Positions 38,001-48,999 are shown, counted from the first letter of the stretch. The stretch is 64,000 nucleotides of DNA from Bemisia tabaci (GCF_918797505.1 NC_092802.1:19985883-20049882); one strand, 5' to 3'. Notes: generated by a model not told the origin, from the letters alone. A program made the numbers and translations.

Positions 38001-41000
38001 ATATGACCTACAAATGAACGGTTGAAAATATTTTCTTTTTTCTTTTAGGGGAGGGGGCGACAGGCCCCTCGCTCCCTATTTCTGCTCATGCTATTAGGTT
38101 ATAGGTGTGGAGAAAAAGACTATTCCATATACTGCGACCGTTTTTAAAAATCGATTGTGTACGAGTATTATTCTTCACGTCTTTTTTTCAGAAGGAGAAC
38201 CTGTAGCAAAAAGGGGTGGCTTCTTGAAAGAACAATTGAAGGAACTGACCAATAAAAGAACGTTTCGTCCTCTCCGGCTGATGTTTATCGTGTTCATTAT
38301 TACCGACATTGCATGGGTCTACGGCATTAAGCCTTATTTTGTCAAGGAACTCAGAATGCTGGAGTCCCCTATTGATCCAAATCTTGCCTTGGTAAGTTGA
38401 GGATTTCTTCCGATTTTTCCTTAGTTTGATATTTCAGAAATCACTGAACTCCTTGTTATAATATCATTGACATAGATTTCAGAAGTTGAAGTAATCCTCC
38501 AGATAAGTAAATCCATGATAAAGTGGAGCCGCCTTTTCCTTCAAATACGTATAATGTAATAAAGTACCGGACGTTTTTGTAAACCTAAAAACCTGGTTTT
38601 TGGACAGATCTTATTAATTTCTGCTTGTCTATTATCTGTAATCCTAAAAACAAGCAGGAAGCTCCAACGCATTGGCGTCGGAGAGCGGCTCTGGGGGCAG
38701 TAGTTGTAGTCAAGAATGAGGGCCTAGACATATTTTGTCATTGATGTACAATCCGACAACTGTCGATTCATGTTTTGTAACTTTTGTAGCCGAGTGCCGT
38801 AGGTTAAGGGCCCGTTCGCAAAAACTAATCGGAACTGTATGAATGAATTGCTCCTTTTAAAAATCAAAACAATATCGAATTGCGATATATTACACAGTTA
38901 AGATAGGGCTATGTCCTGTCGTAAGCGGCGACATACAGTCGATATAATTTCAATAATCGCCCCAATGGCCACGATAGTTGTTAGACGTTTACGGTTTCCT
39001 GGTAACCTTTGTTTGCTATCAGCTGATATCGAGTAAATGACTAGGAAGCTCCAACCCAGTGGTTAAAGCTTCCTTAACCGCGAAAACTTTAAAATTCAAA
39101 TTTTCAAATTTTGAACGTAAAGTACATTTTTTCCATCACGAGATAAAAGCACAAACAGGTTTTGAATTGTTGACTGTATCACCATGATTCCAAAAATACA
39201 ATACACAACATAGCATTGACTAACAATAAAACAGTATGCAATAAAATAAAGTCATGACAAGGAACATAGCCGAAAATGGCGCCGATTCCCATCAACCAAC
39301 GCGCGGTCTCTACAATGTAACATGCTGCATTGATACTCCCCAGCTGGGACCGTCCGGAATAGCAGCTCTAGTGCAAGCACCAGAGCCGCTAAAAGATTAT
39401 GTGACTAGCGCAAGCGATACAGTGTCTATCATTGAATATTTTCAGATGCGGTAAAAATGCACAGAAAATACAAAAAAAAGATTGATCTCCTTTTCAAAGC
39501 AATAAAACATAAGAGAGAATTGCAACGCCGCAGTCGAAGATGCGTATTTTTCTATAATGTAGCCATGGATATTACAGCCACGATCTCGTTTTTTCAGATG
39601 GTGTTTTATGGAATGACCTTCACGGGTGCAATGGTGAATGTGGTATTCCTTCGGCGATTTGGCAAGCGGAGGATCGCCCTATTCTCGCACATCCTAGCGG
39701 GTATCTGTATCCTTAGCGTCGGAATGTATGCCTCATTCCTCCAAAGTTTGACACAATACCCACTTCGCGTTTGGTTACCCCTTATGCTCTGGTTCATCAT
39801 AAAATTCCTCCACGGCTTCAGCATCATCACCTTACCGTGGCAGCTTGTTAGCGAGGTTTTCCCTCCTTTGTGAGTCTCACTGAATTGGGTCATTATCAGG
39901 GATTGTTCATAAATTAAGCACTTTTCAAAATTGAAAGAGATACAAAAGTAAGGAAAGTCTAGCCGTTGGCCCGCTACGCAGAATTACTAATGTTGTAGAG
40001 AATTTTTGCATATCCTGAGCAAACTTAACCTAAACTTTTCTCAAATTTTGAAAATAAAAAACACGTCAACGTGCGTTGCTGACAGCGCAGAGATACAATC
40101 ATTCGTGCTCGATGGATGTGCGCATTGCATCTGCAAAATTGAAAGCGCGATGGTGCCATTCCGTGAACTCGCAATGCTCCGCTCCATGAGCTGCCAAAGT
40201 TGTGTCGCTCAGATTCAGAAGAAAAGTTAAACAAGGAGGCCCGATAACGTCTCTCCTATCTTCGGCTGTGTTGTTCACGTAGCCCTTAAAGTACCACTAC
40301 AAATAAGATTAACGGAACCAAAACAACTAAACAGAAATAGAGCATGGGAAATGACGCGTGTTTATGACGGCGTAGAGATACAACTATACGTACTTGATGG
40401 ATGTCTGCGTTGCATCCGCAAAATTGAAGGCGCGAGGGCGCAAGGTGTGAACTCGCAATGCTCTGCTCTATGCTCCCATTGAGGTATCGCTTAAATTCGA
40501 GAGAAAAGTCAAAAAACGAGGCCCGATAAGTCTTTCGTATCCACGGCTATGTAAGACACTAGATTTCTTATTTTTTTAAAGACGTCTGATTCGTTCTTCA
40601 ACATGTATTTGTGGACATAATCATATCTAAAGCTTGTATGCACCGCACAGTCCCCATTCAACCCGCGGTCCATATGTTTTCAAAGCATGTTTTGTAGGTG
40701 ATGTTGTGACCATATGTTTAGTCTTGATAAAATTGCCCCTGCTTGGGTATCTAAGGGTTAAGTCCAAAATTACTAATGAGCTGTTTTTCGAAAATTTTGA
40801 AGGGAAAATTTCAGAAACTTTGAATTTTAATGGCACATCTTGTATTTATGCTAGTCAGGTTCCGCGCAGTGGCGTGTTGTGAAGGATCGATTATCGATAT
40901 TTCTCTATTTGAAGCTGTAGTAAAGAATCGTTTATCCACGTGTTCGCTGCGAACACCTTGATAATCGATCCTTTTCCATAGATTTAAATGGCAAATCTAT

Positions 41001-42238
41001 CGATAGATCGCAAAGCACGCCACGCCACTGACTCCGCGGCTGGATCAGTCGAAGTCTACTTTATAGTTTTACTAGGGGGTCCGCCCCTTTGCCACTACGC
41101 GGCCCGACCCCTGGGACGTACCATTCTTACTCCCCTTCCTCACCTCGTGCATCGAGCGTCTGTAAAATGATTTAATTAGAATAGAGAAGATACTTTGTTC
41201 AAGTGTTGAAGGACTCCTCCCAGAGTATTTTGCGGGCTCGGAACTTAAGGTGATTCGATGGATACCATGTTTTGTGTCAGAACGGCACGAAATATATCGC
41301 ATCAATTGGTTCCATTTTTTCAGCTACTCGTCACTTTTCTCCAATTTTGAGATCACAATTCTGTTGTAAGAAGACTAAAGCACTCACATACCAATTTTAA
41401 CAAAGAAATTCAACGTAATGAAGGCGTGGTTTTTTCAGAGAGAAAACATAGCATTCGATACTGATATCGAAACTGCACTCGAGTGCAATATTTTCTCTCT
41501 AAAAAAAACCACGCCTTCATTACGTTGAATTTCTTAGTTAAAATTGGTTAGTGAGTGTTTTAGTCTCCTGATGACAGAATTGCGATTTCAAAATTGGAGA
41601 AAAATGACGAGTAGCTTAAAAAATGGAACCAATTGATGCCATATGTCGCATGCCGATCCGACCCAAATATGGCGTCCATCGAATCACCTTAATTTTGTAT
41701 GCAAAATCTGACGAAAGTCAAGTATTACTGGGGGGCTGAGCCTCCTGGCCGCCTCGCAGGTCGACTTTTCAAAGCGCTTTGCGCCTCAGCCGCCATGCAT
41801 CATTCTTATGGTTTTATATTACAGAGCTTATAAAGTGGTCTTTAAAGCCGTGTAGCATGATTTTACACAGGTGCTGTCAATAGTTGAAAATTCGTACACC
41901 GATGATTGACTGAATCTCACCTTCCTGTTTCTTGCTTTTCTTTCAGGGGCCGAGGTACAGCTACGGGCCTTACAGCCGCTTGGACTCATCTTGTGATGTC
42001 CTTCTTGACTAAGACGTACCTATACATGGAGGCGTGGCTTGGATTCAGTGGCGTGATGTACCTTTACGGAGTATGTACCATGGCTGGGGTCGTCCATCAC
42101 TACTTTTACTTACCGGAGACGGAGGGGAAAACTTTGGAGCAGATTGAGACGTATTTCACCAAAAACCACGATAGGAGCGAGAAATTCTCCGTTGGGAAGC
42201 CGCAACGGCAGCGGGCTCAAAGTGGAAGTCCATTTTAA
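26054..42238 (+). CDS. Facilitated sugar transporter, SLC2/Tret1-like, 8 exons, 526 aa
   Basis: Exons join(26054..26155, 32126..32264, 33001..33285, 35653..35753, 37804..37993, 38192..38391, 39598..39869, 41947..42238); all borders are GT/AG, phases fit and the stop is at 42236-42238. The family is a 12-helix major-facilitator sugar carrier in the plasma membrane. Signatures in order: AWAQ-ILASL entering helix 1; QASWFGS; LLQDKFGRKG (loop 2-3, about residue 100); GEPRLRGTL (loop 4-5, about 160); PESPTWLI (after helix 6, about 211); GKRRIAL (loop 8-9); PWQLVSEVFPPLGRG (helix 10, about 419-433); PETEGKTLEQIE (after helix 12, about 486). Length matches insect Tret1-like proteins (about 480-540). 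Substrate (trehalose, glucose or other) cannot be read from sequence. Introns of 6, 2.4, 2.1 and 2.1 kb carry transposons. The first exon rests on splice phase and Tret1-like N-terminal pattern. Confidence 0.88.
26156..27154. other. Transporter intron 1, 5' part, nothing recognised
   Basis: AT-rich with a long A run near 26273-26289. No ORF with recognisable motifs. Confidence 0.4.
28043..28381. mobile_element. MITE, TIR CCCTGGTAAAAATT, AT target duplication, empty site visible
   Basis: Inverted ends CCCTGGTAAAAATT extend over about 32 bp. AT is duplicated outside both ends. The opposite arm of the palindrome (29478-29500) has the uninterrupted sequence TTGAATAGCTG on its minus strand, which is the empty site and proves the 2-bp duplication. 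Confidence 0.88.
29194..29502 (+). pseudogene. Protein fragment inside the palindrome, possible TE-encoded remnant
   Basis: The frame of 102 codons contains IPDSLKLLLHTIIL followed by a basic stretch and a CNFSSQYN-like end. This resembles, from memory, a protein often linked to invertebrate mobile elements (pattern: PDSL..FL..L...), but I cannot name the family. The mirrored arm (28937-29090, minus strand) carries a broken copy of the same segment, so it predates the palindrome or was duplicated with it. Confidence 0.35.
30568..30651 (+). repeat. Degenerate tRNA-like SINE head
   Basis: A-box-like TAGCCTAGTTGACTAAACC and B-box-like GAGTTCGATACCC about 50 bp apart, just outside the palindrome in transporter intron 1. 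Confidence 0.4.
30652..31350. other. Transporter intron 1, AT-rich, internal direct repeat
   Basis: Two related stretches (about 30775-30900 and 31055-31215) share TATAATCAG...ATGTT...CCCAAAT..ATGA and TTTTCAATAAA.TTAATTT, so a 280-bp local duplication is likely. No gene. Confidence 0.5.
31351..31603. mobile_element. MITE, TIR CGACGGTGAAACTACCAAAC
   Basis: Ends CGACGGTGAAACTACCAAAC and its exact complement bound 253 bp. Inner arms (CCACGTATCTCG) also pair. It lies in transporter intron 1. Confidence 0.8.
32460..32907. mobile_element. TTAA-flanked palindromic MITE, copy 1 (transporter intron 2)
   Basis: TTAAGGTGATTCGATGGACG at left and its complement ending CCTTAA at right bound a near-palindrome of 448 bp whose centre is ATACTGATATCGAAACTG. 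The TTAA at both ends suggests a piggyBac- or Kolobok-type target. Two more copies: 41245-41692 (complete) and 45610-45762 (right half). Confidence 0.85.
33540..34000. repeat. Repeat related to 20830-21010 (transporter intron 3)
   Basis: About 33548-33730 matches 20831-21005 (CGTGTTTTGATGCTTGATT, ACCGCGG, TTGGTTTCTTCCA). GTGGAAGAAACCAAGGGTGT at 33790 is an inverted echo of 33695-33720, giving a small fold-back. Confidence 0.6.
34100..35138. mobile_element. 1.04-kb element with TACACGGAAAAAAAT ends
   Basis: TACACGGAAAAAAATGAG at left and TTTTTTTCCGTGTA at right; inner GGTAGTGCTGAA and GGTAGTGCCGAA segments pair with nearby complements. The ends start with TA. A tRNA-like unit lies inside (34686-34763). 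Located in transporter intron 3. Confidence 0.65.
34686..34763 (-). repeat. tRNA-like unit, good A and B boxes, CTA-type anticodon loop
   Basis: The minus strand has TGGCCTAGTGGTTAGCG (A box) and GGTTCGAATCC (B box) with a solid CCCGG/CCGGG T-stem. The anticodon-loop region reads GACTCTAGACC. This is the best cloverleaf of the tRNA-like units here, but position inside a transposon and an amber-type loop argue for a SINE head or pseudogene. Confidence 0.55.
36384..37577. mobile_element. Fold-back mariner in transporter intron 4
   Basis: TACGAGGGCTGTCCCAAAAG at the left and its complement at the right, with TA at the borders. The two ends are not short TIRs but arms of about 400 bp (36384-36790 and 37170-37577), each holding the same piece of transposase end plus 3' UTR in opposite orientation. 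Confidence 0.88.
36710..36955 (-). pseudogene. mariner transposase C-terminal fragment
   Basis: On the minus strand the frame reads LPHPPYSPALVPRDFFLLPRL and ends with a KRWQKCIDKAGEYFEGD-like tail, the standard mariner C-terminus. The aspartate of SPDLAP is changed (SPALVP), and everything upstream of the last catalytic block is missing from this frame. The other arm (37170-37250) repeats the tail in inverse orientation. Confidence 0.8.
38648..39393. repeat. Long inverted repeat, left arm (transporter intron 6)
   Basis: 38790-39393 is inverted at 44312-44913 and 38648-38782 is inverted at 46908-47040. Both partners lie downstream of the transporter's stop. Identity is high, for example CCGAAAATGGCGCCGATTCC and GTCCGGAATAGCAGCTCTAG are exact. 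Confidence 0.9.
40083..40437 (+). repeat. Two units of the GATGGATGTGCG repeat family
   Basis: 40083-40150 and 40373-40437 each have GAGATACAA.T..T.CGT..T.GATGGATGT and GCAAAATTGAA.GCGCGA. They continue into GTGAACTCGCAATGCTC, extending the unit to about 190 bp. In transporter intron 7. Confidence 0.7.
40867..41030. mobile_element. Palindromic MITE, CAGTGGCGTG ends, copy 2
   Basis: Same family as 15251-15415, with central GTGTTCGCTGCGAACAC. In transporter intron 7. Confidence 0.78.
41245..41692. mobile_element. TTAA-flanked palindromic MITE, copy 2 (transporter intron 7)
   Basis: TTAAGGTGATTCGATGG at left and CCATCGAATCACCTTAA at right; same body as copy 1 at 32460-32907, with the shared centre ATACTGATATCGAAACTG. 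Confidence 0.85.
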
Positions 42239-42259
42239 TTCAAGGGGAAAATGAGGGAG

Positions 42260-42550
42260 GGTGTGGATTCGATCGAAAAATGAGAACGGGAATCGATCGA
42301 CGTGGATTGATCGACGCCGATTCGATCAACAACCGTGAGTTGATCGAAAAACCCGTGAATCGATCGACAAAAGCTGTGAGTTGATCGACAAAAGCTGTGA
42401 GTCCATCGACAAACGCGTGAACCGGTCGAAAAACCCGTGAATCGATCGACAAACCCGTGAATCGATCGACAAAAGCTATGAGTCGATCGACAACCGTGAA
42501 TCGATCGACAAGTCCGTGAATCGATCGAATTTTGTCGATCGATTCACGTT
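42260..42550. repeat. GATCGA-rich minisatellite right after the transporter stop
   Basis: About a dozen imperfect units of 18-24 bp of the type GTGAATCGATCGACAAA start about 20 bp after the TAA and probably form part of the 3' UTR. The last part (TTTTGTCGATCGATTCACG) turns into the opposite orientation, so the transcript could fold. Confidence 0.88.
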
Positions 42551-42591
42551 GATCGACTCACGTTCTTGTTTTCCGACACCAAAAGAAGTCT

Positions 42592-42675
42592 AAACTGCGA
42601 ACACCCTGTTTATCGATCCTTTTCTATAGGTTTGAATGGCATAAAATCGATGTATCGCAAATCACGCCACGCCAC
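42592..42675. mobile_element. Half copy of the CAGTGGCGTG MITE
   Basis: Contains GCGAACACCCTGTTTATCGA and ends CACGCCACGCCAC; only the right half is present. Confidence 0.65.
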
Positions 42676-43049
42676 ACGGAGGGCCAGCAGCCAAGTTTAG
42701 CCGGACAAAAGTCCTCAGAGGCGCCTGAACTTACTAATATGAGAGAATGTATGTTATTAGGGGTAATTTAGGTCGCTGAATCCATATTTTGGGTTTTTTT
42801 AAAGAAATTTTGAAGTTTTTGATGAGAATTATTAAAAAAAAAATTGCTTTATCAACGGGTAATTAATAGCAATTTTTCACTCAAATCTTCAGAGGTACCT
42901 GAGTTTGTTTTGTGTGAAGAAATTGGTTTCGAAGGGTTATTTTGGTGAGTAAATTACAGTTTTGCTCTCTTTGTTCAACATTTTTCAGTTTAAAATTCAA
43001 AAAAATTGAAAAATGATGATTTATCTCTGGGTAATACATGGGAATATCT

Positions 43050-43440
43050 GTCGCGTATTTTTCAGCAGAATTAGCATTGCATCTCATCTCGCCCAACGAA
43101 TATATTCATAGCCCAGAAAACTGCCGAAAACTGCAAGTGAACCAAAGAAATTCTCAAATTTCAGGGTGTGCTTTTACTTAAAATTTACAATTTGAACCCT
43201 TCAGCCATGTCCAGAAAATTCAGGAGTCGTCTGCATGTCGCGTATTTTTCAGCGTAATTATAGTATTGAATCTCATCTCGCCCAACGAAAATACTCATTG
43301 CTCAGAAAATTGCGAAAAATTGCGAGTAAATCAAAGAAATTCTAAAATTTTAGAGTGTGTTCTTACACAAAATTGACCATTTGAACCCTCCAGACATGTC
43401 CAGAAAATTCAGGAGTCGTCTGCTTGTCGCGTATTTTTTG
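43050..43440. repeat. Tandem repeat, period about 186 bp, two units plus a partial
   Basis: TGTCGCGTATTTTTCAGC starts units near 43050, 43236 and 43425. Shared parts include TCTCATCTCGCCCAACGAA and AAATTCAGGAGTCGTCTGC. Confidence 0.8.
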
Positions 43441-43449
43441 GCGGAACCA

Positions 43450-44311
43450 ATGAAAATATTGCTTTGAAGAATGCACTTCTTTTGCCAGAAATTAGAAGAT
43501 GGAGAGGCAAAGCCGGAATAAAACCTTGAATTAGAAAATTTTATTCAGAATCAGTCATAATTTAACCCCAGAAGTCGGGCCGCAACTGTATGGACATAAG
43601 TAGATTAGCGTAGGATATCGCCATTATACGGCATGCTTGCAATTTGGCAACACTGCCTTTCATCCATATGAACACATCTACGATAGAATCGATACATATC
43701 GAAAATCCTAATCTAGAATCGATTTTCGTTAGTGTGGTTACAATGAGAAAGAGCATTGATGCCAACATGCAAGAATCGCCAATGCCTGGCACGTGAGTGA
43801 TCTAAGATAAGAAATTAGCATAAAATCCTCGATCTTGCGTCACAAAAAAATTCATAACTCACGGTAAGGCAAGAAAAGGCAAATGAACCAATGAAAATTT
43901 AGATGTTTAGGATGCACTGAGCCACATGATAGCGGTCCGTAACCTTACAGATCTTTACAGAAAATTGCAGACCACTTTAAACCTAAAAATTAGGACATTT
44001 TCGTGCCCAGTTTTTAATTTTGTGTACCAGACTATACAATGCACAAAATTGATAAAAATACCTTAAAGTAAAATGAAAACATGTCAATCTAACTTGGTAA
44101 AACACTCGTTATGTTGGGAAACACTCGAAGGTTTGTGGAACATAACCTTTTGGATGAGCGTTGAACCAAGCCAGCATACAGGATAAATAAACAAGACGGT
44201 CATTTTGAGTTCACGAATGACGTTTCCAATGCTCATGCTGGGCATTGGATGTTCTCCCAGTAAAGTGTAAAGTCTCCAAATACGTACTTCACTTCAAATT
44301 AATTTTTTAGC
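43450..44311. other. Unassigned intergenic DNA
   Basis: No gene recognised; short ORFs only. Confidence 0.4.
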
Positions 44312-47040
44312 GGCTCTGGTGCTTGCACTAGAGCTGCTATTCCGGACGGTCCCAGCTGGGGAGTATCAATGCAGCATGTTACATTGTAGAGACCGCGCGT
44401 TGGTTGATGGGAATCGGCGCCATTTTCGGCTATGTTCCTTGTCATGACTTTATTTTATTGCATACGGTTTTATTGTTAGTCAATGCTATGTTGTGTATTG
44501 TATTTTTGGAATCATGGTGATACAGTCAACAATTCAAAACTTGTTTGTGCTTTTATCTCGTGATGGAAAAAATGTACTTTACGTTCAAAATTTGAAAATT
44601 TGAATTTTAAAGTTTTCGCGGTTAAGGAAGCTTTAACCACTGGGTTGGAGCTTCCTAGTCATATTACTTGATATCAGCTGATAGCAAACAAAGGTTACCA
44701 GGGAAACCGTAAACGTCTAACAACTATCGTGGCCATTGGGGCGATTATTGAAATGATATCGACTGTATGTCGCCGCTTACGACAGGACATAGCCCTATCT
44801 TAACTGTGTAATATATCGCAATTCGATATTGTTTTGATTTTTAAAAGGAGCAATTCATTCATACAGTTCCGATTAGTTTTGGCGAACGGGCCCTTAACCT
44901 ACGGCACTCGGCTCATGGGAATTTTTTAACTTGTCCTGGACGGACTCGTCTGTAGCGCCTCGTTCTTCGTTGTGTGTGTGATTTCGTGAAGAAGTTTCTA
45001 TGGCAATTTGCTTTTATTTGTGAGCTGTTTTTTCACGGGATTTTTGAATGTTCTGTACGAATAAATTCGGTGAGTACCTCATTTATCCCTCCTTCCAGTA
45101 AAATTATTTCAACTTTTCCTTCTCCCTCATTCTGGACCCACTCATGGGCTGATTATTTTCTCATTCTTGAAACTTTAGACTGGCAATTTCTATGCACAAT
45201 CTATAGCTCATTAACCTATAGTTCAAGAGTTCCTCACTAGTTAAAGTGTCTGGATTAGCACTGCTTTCAGAGAGCGCCAAAATTCAAACGAGCCAATCAG
45301 ATTTAAATATTGCAAATCGCTACATCGAATGACATCATGATTCTTCGTTAAAAATGGCGCTTTTTGCAAAAACCAGGGATTTTTTAAGTATATTTGAGCA
45401 AATCTGGGGATTTAGGGATTTTTAGCGAAATCTAGTCATTTTTTTTCTTCCCCGCTAGGGATTTAATATCGGAAGACTGGCTTCCAGTATCGTAGCGTTG
45501 ATCGTCGCTGATGTCGAAATGGAACCTGATGCCGGACTTACTGTAACACCTCCATTCCTCAATTCCGGTGAGGAATACGTCTCTACCCTTAACTCAATAT
45601 AAATATACAAATTGATAAGTGAGTGCTTTAGTCTCCTGAAAACAGAATTGCGAAACTTAAAATTGGAGAAAAATGATGAGTAAATGAAAAAATGGAACCA
45701 ATTGATGGGATATGTCGCATGCCATTCTGACACAAAATATGGCGTCTATCGAATCACCTTAACTAAATAAAATAACCAAATTTTCAACTCTCAAACTATC
45801 AACTATCAACTATCAAATTTCAAACTATCAAAATTTCCAACAATGACAAAAATGATTGTAATATACCTATAATGTAATGAAATATACACGCTCTAATCAT
45901 TTAATTTGTATTACCTTTATGTTATGTACCTACATGTTATACTATTTTTATAATAAATTTTGCCAACATGCTTTTCAATTCAGTCTACAACATTTCATTC
46001 CGACGTGGCAATAATGATTTATAATGCCCCTAATCCATTAAAATGAATTACAATAGTAATGCCGCATTATAATGTCGTATTATACATCGCAACGATTCAT
46101 GTCCTACTGATTATTGATTATTGTAAGATGAATTCTGTTTTCTCTGATTGTATGTTTCATACGTGCGAAGCAAGTACGGGTCACTAGAAACGTGGTTCGT
46201 ACGGGTGGCTGATGAAATTGATCTTCGAATACCTTTTGATGAGCTAGGGAAATGGAACCATCTGCATCTCATGGACAATAAATAGTTGCCGTAATTAAGG
46301 TCATCCCGTGATTAAGGTGCCGTGATTTAAGTCATAAATTCTTCATCTAATTCTTGATTCATCTCCAAAATGTCTGCTAAAGCTTTCATGCGCTTCTCCT
46401 TGTATGCATGAATGAGCAAATTGGGTATCGAACAAGCGGACACTTTTTGAAAATTTAGATGATTCTGGACAATATCGTACAGAAGTCCACGAGCTGCAGA
46501 TAGAACCATTACCTCTAGCTCATCAAAAGTTATTCGAAGATCATTCAACAACCTCTTTGACAAGTTGCAAAAACTTTTCGTTAACAATAGTGTCACACGG
46601 TACTAGGAATATTTACTATTTAACGAACCTTATATTTCCCTGACTCAGTCCTAAATTATAGAAGTATGCGTTACTTTTCCAGCAATCCAAAAAAACAATT
46701 ATACAAAAAACCAATACCTACACTTTCAGATATAAAAATGCAAATTTTTTGCAGCCTCGCTAAACGACTTATCAACCAGAGATTTTTTAGGAAGCGGACC
46801 TCCAAAGAGCTTTCAAAATTAAAAGTATACAACAAGTGATAATGCCATGTATTCGCCATATCAAAGCCCAATACACATTTATACACCGGCTACGTAAATC
46901 TGCTAAGTTACAAAACATGAATCGACAGTTGTCGGATTGTACATCAATGACAAAATGTGTCTAGGCCCTCATTCTTGACTACAACTACTGCCCCCAGAGC
47001 CGCTCTCCGACGCCAATGCGTTGGAGCTTCCTGCTTGTTT
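44312..47040. repeat. Long inverted repeat, right arm split by a 2-kb insertion
   Basis: 44312-44913 and 46908-47040 together mirror 38648-39393. The DNA between (44914-46907) is absent from the other arm, so it was inserted here or lost there. The intervening DNA has one 89-codon frame at 46327-46596 (minus) without recognised motifs, and a half TTAA MITE (45610-45762). Confidence 0.85.
45610..45762. mobile_element. Right half of the TTAA palindromic MITE
   Basis: Matches the right arms of the copies at 32460-32907 and 41245-41692 and ends CCATATTTTGTGTCAG-type complement, GAATCACCTTAA. Confidence 0.75.
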
Positions 47041-48036
47041 AAATTATAAGGGTTCGAAAAAATGAATGATCATTTAGGTATTCCTTTGTAACCACCACAG
47101 TCATTTTCTTTGATTATTGTCCCAGTTTAATTTTTGTTGCCATCTTGAAGTTTTGTGACGTCAGGCGGGTACCACTTTTGCCAGGCGACTACCGAATCTG
47201 TAGCGCGCATTTCAAATCTTCGCCTGCTCTCAACAAGATTAGAACAAGATGAGGACGAGAAGCATTGTTTGATAAGTGAGATGACGATGAGATATAAATT
47301 AGATATAAATGATCCGTCACATTCCTTCCTAGAAATGTGCCTGTTCCAGCTGAATTTAGTTTTTTATTTCTGAATGATGAAAGAATCTCAAAGGATCGAA
47401 ATATGACTAATTACTAGCTCTGTAGCTTGCAAGATAACGCCCTTACCTGAGTTATGAATTTTTCCAGTATCGCTGAAATATAAGTAGAGTACCTAGTAGC
47501 GGCACCCAGTGTCACAGTATGTCATACATATTTGATGTACCTAGGTAATTCTCATCCAAATAAGAGAAGAATAAATATTTACCTTCATTAACACCAAGTA
47601 GACGAAAGTTCCACTGTGAACTTAGTTGGCCAATAAAAATGCAAACAATGAAGCAATTATTTTTATTTCCTGACTCCAAATGGTAAGAATTATGGTAAGA
47701 ACTCTAAGGCATAGTAAAAACTGTATTTATCATTCCTCAATAAATACAAGGTTGACTGTTTGCATGGAAATGATAGTACATTAGTTGGCGGCTTATCTAT
47801 TATTCTAAACTTTCCCTAGTAGCACTCACTTTTGAAAGAACTCTTAAAAAAAACGTAAAATTTAAGAATTCTTAAAATTTACGTAAAATTTAATTAAAAT
47901 ACTCTTAAAATAACCGTGACGATTAAAAAAAGAGAATTTTACGTTAAATTTTACTTCTAATTTACGGTTGATTAAAGTGTTAAAGAAACAATTAAGAAAC
48001 TCTTAAAATAATACGTAAGAAATTTCTTAAAAGGCT

Positions 48037-48420
48037 TGAACAGTTTGAAAATTTATTATTTTAAGTAATTTTAATGTAATTTTTTAATTAAAAAAAAGTA
48101 AAAAAAAAACATTTAAAGATGCATGAAAAAGCTCTTAAATGTTTTTAACAGTTTGAAAACCTATTATTTTACGTCAATTTTATGAAAATTTTTATTTTAG
48201 AAATAACTTCAAAAAACTTGTAAAAAAATACATGAAAAAACTTTGAATGTCTGCAAGAGTTGGAACTCCTATTGTTTTAAGTGAATTTTATGAAAATTTT
48301 TATCTTTGAAAGAACTTTGCAAAACTGGTTGAAAAATTGCATGAAAAAACTCTTAAATGTTGTCAAGAGTTTGAAAACCTATTATTCCACGTAAATATTA
48401 TGAATTTTTTTATCTTGTTA
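48037..48420. repeat. Subterminal repeats of the transposon, four units of about 100-112 bp
   Basis: Units recur with CTCTTAAATGTT..(C)AA(C/G)AGTTTGAAAACCTATTATT and ATTTTATGAAAATTTTTAT. Arrays like this near an end are the usual binding sites for transposon accessory proteins in the CACTA group (inference). Confidence 0.7.
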
Positions 48421-48999
48421 AAAAGTTTAAAAAACTTTTTGGGAAAAACCGTAATTTTTTCTTTAAATTTCAAAATTGTACGATGTTTATAAGTATGGGA
48501 GATATGAACTGTGTGAATTTGCTCAAATGGGGAAGCCTGGGCTGTGATGTCACGCCGCGCTTCATTTCCTTACCTTTTGAATTGGTTACGGTGTTTTCGT
48601 CATCGTAAAAACCCCTAGGAACTCATGATTCAACTTCTACTTTCATACACGAATACAATGAAAAGTAGAAAACCTCGTAGAATATATTTTCGTAATCTAA
48701 GACCCGTCATCGGTGCTCTCCACAAGGTCTCGGGTCTGGGTCCGACATCATGGGAGAATGCAATAGTGTATTTTCTTCGGAAAATACACCAAAAAAATTA
48801 TGCGTGCAAACTCTCCATTTCTCTGTGTAATCCGGGTTGCGTTTCGGCAGAAAAACAAGGCGCGTCCATGAGTTCCAGAATGAAGCCGAGATCAGACGCT
48901 GAGTTCCTCCGCCCATCCGCCCATCACGGTTGGATCATAGAGTAATAGCTACCAGAATAAGGGCAGCTTTGCTCCGATTCCTGAAATCTCCGCAACCCC

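Noticed and set aside
46327..46596. 89-codon minus-strand ORF as a host gene
   Set aside because: Composition looks plausible, but no motif, start context or splice partner could be recognised, so it is left as unassigned.
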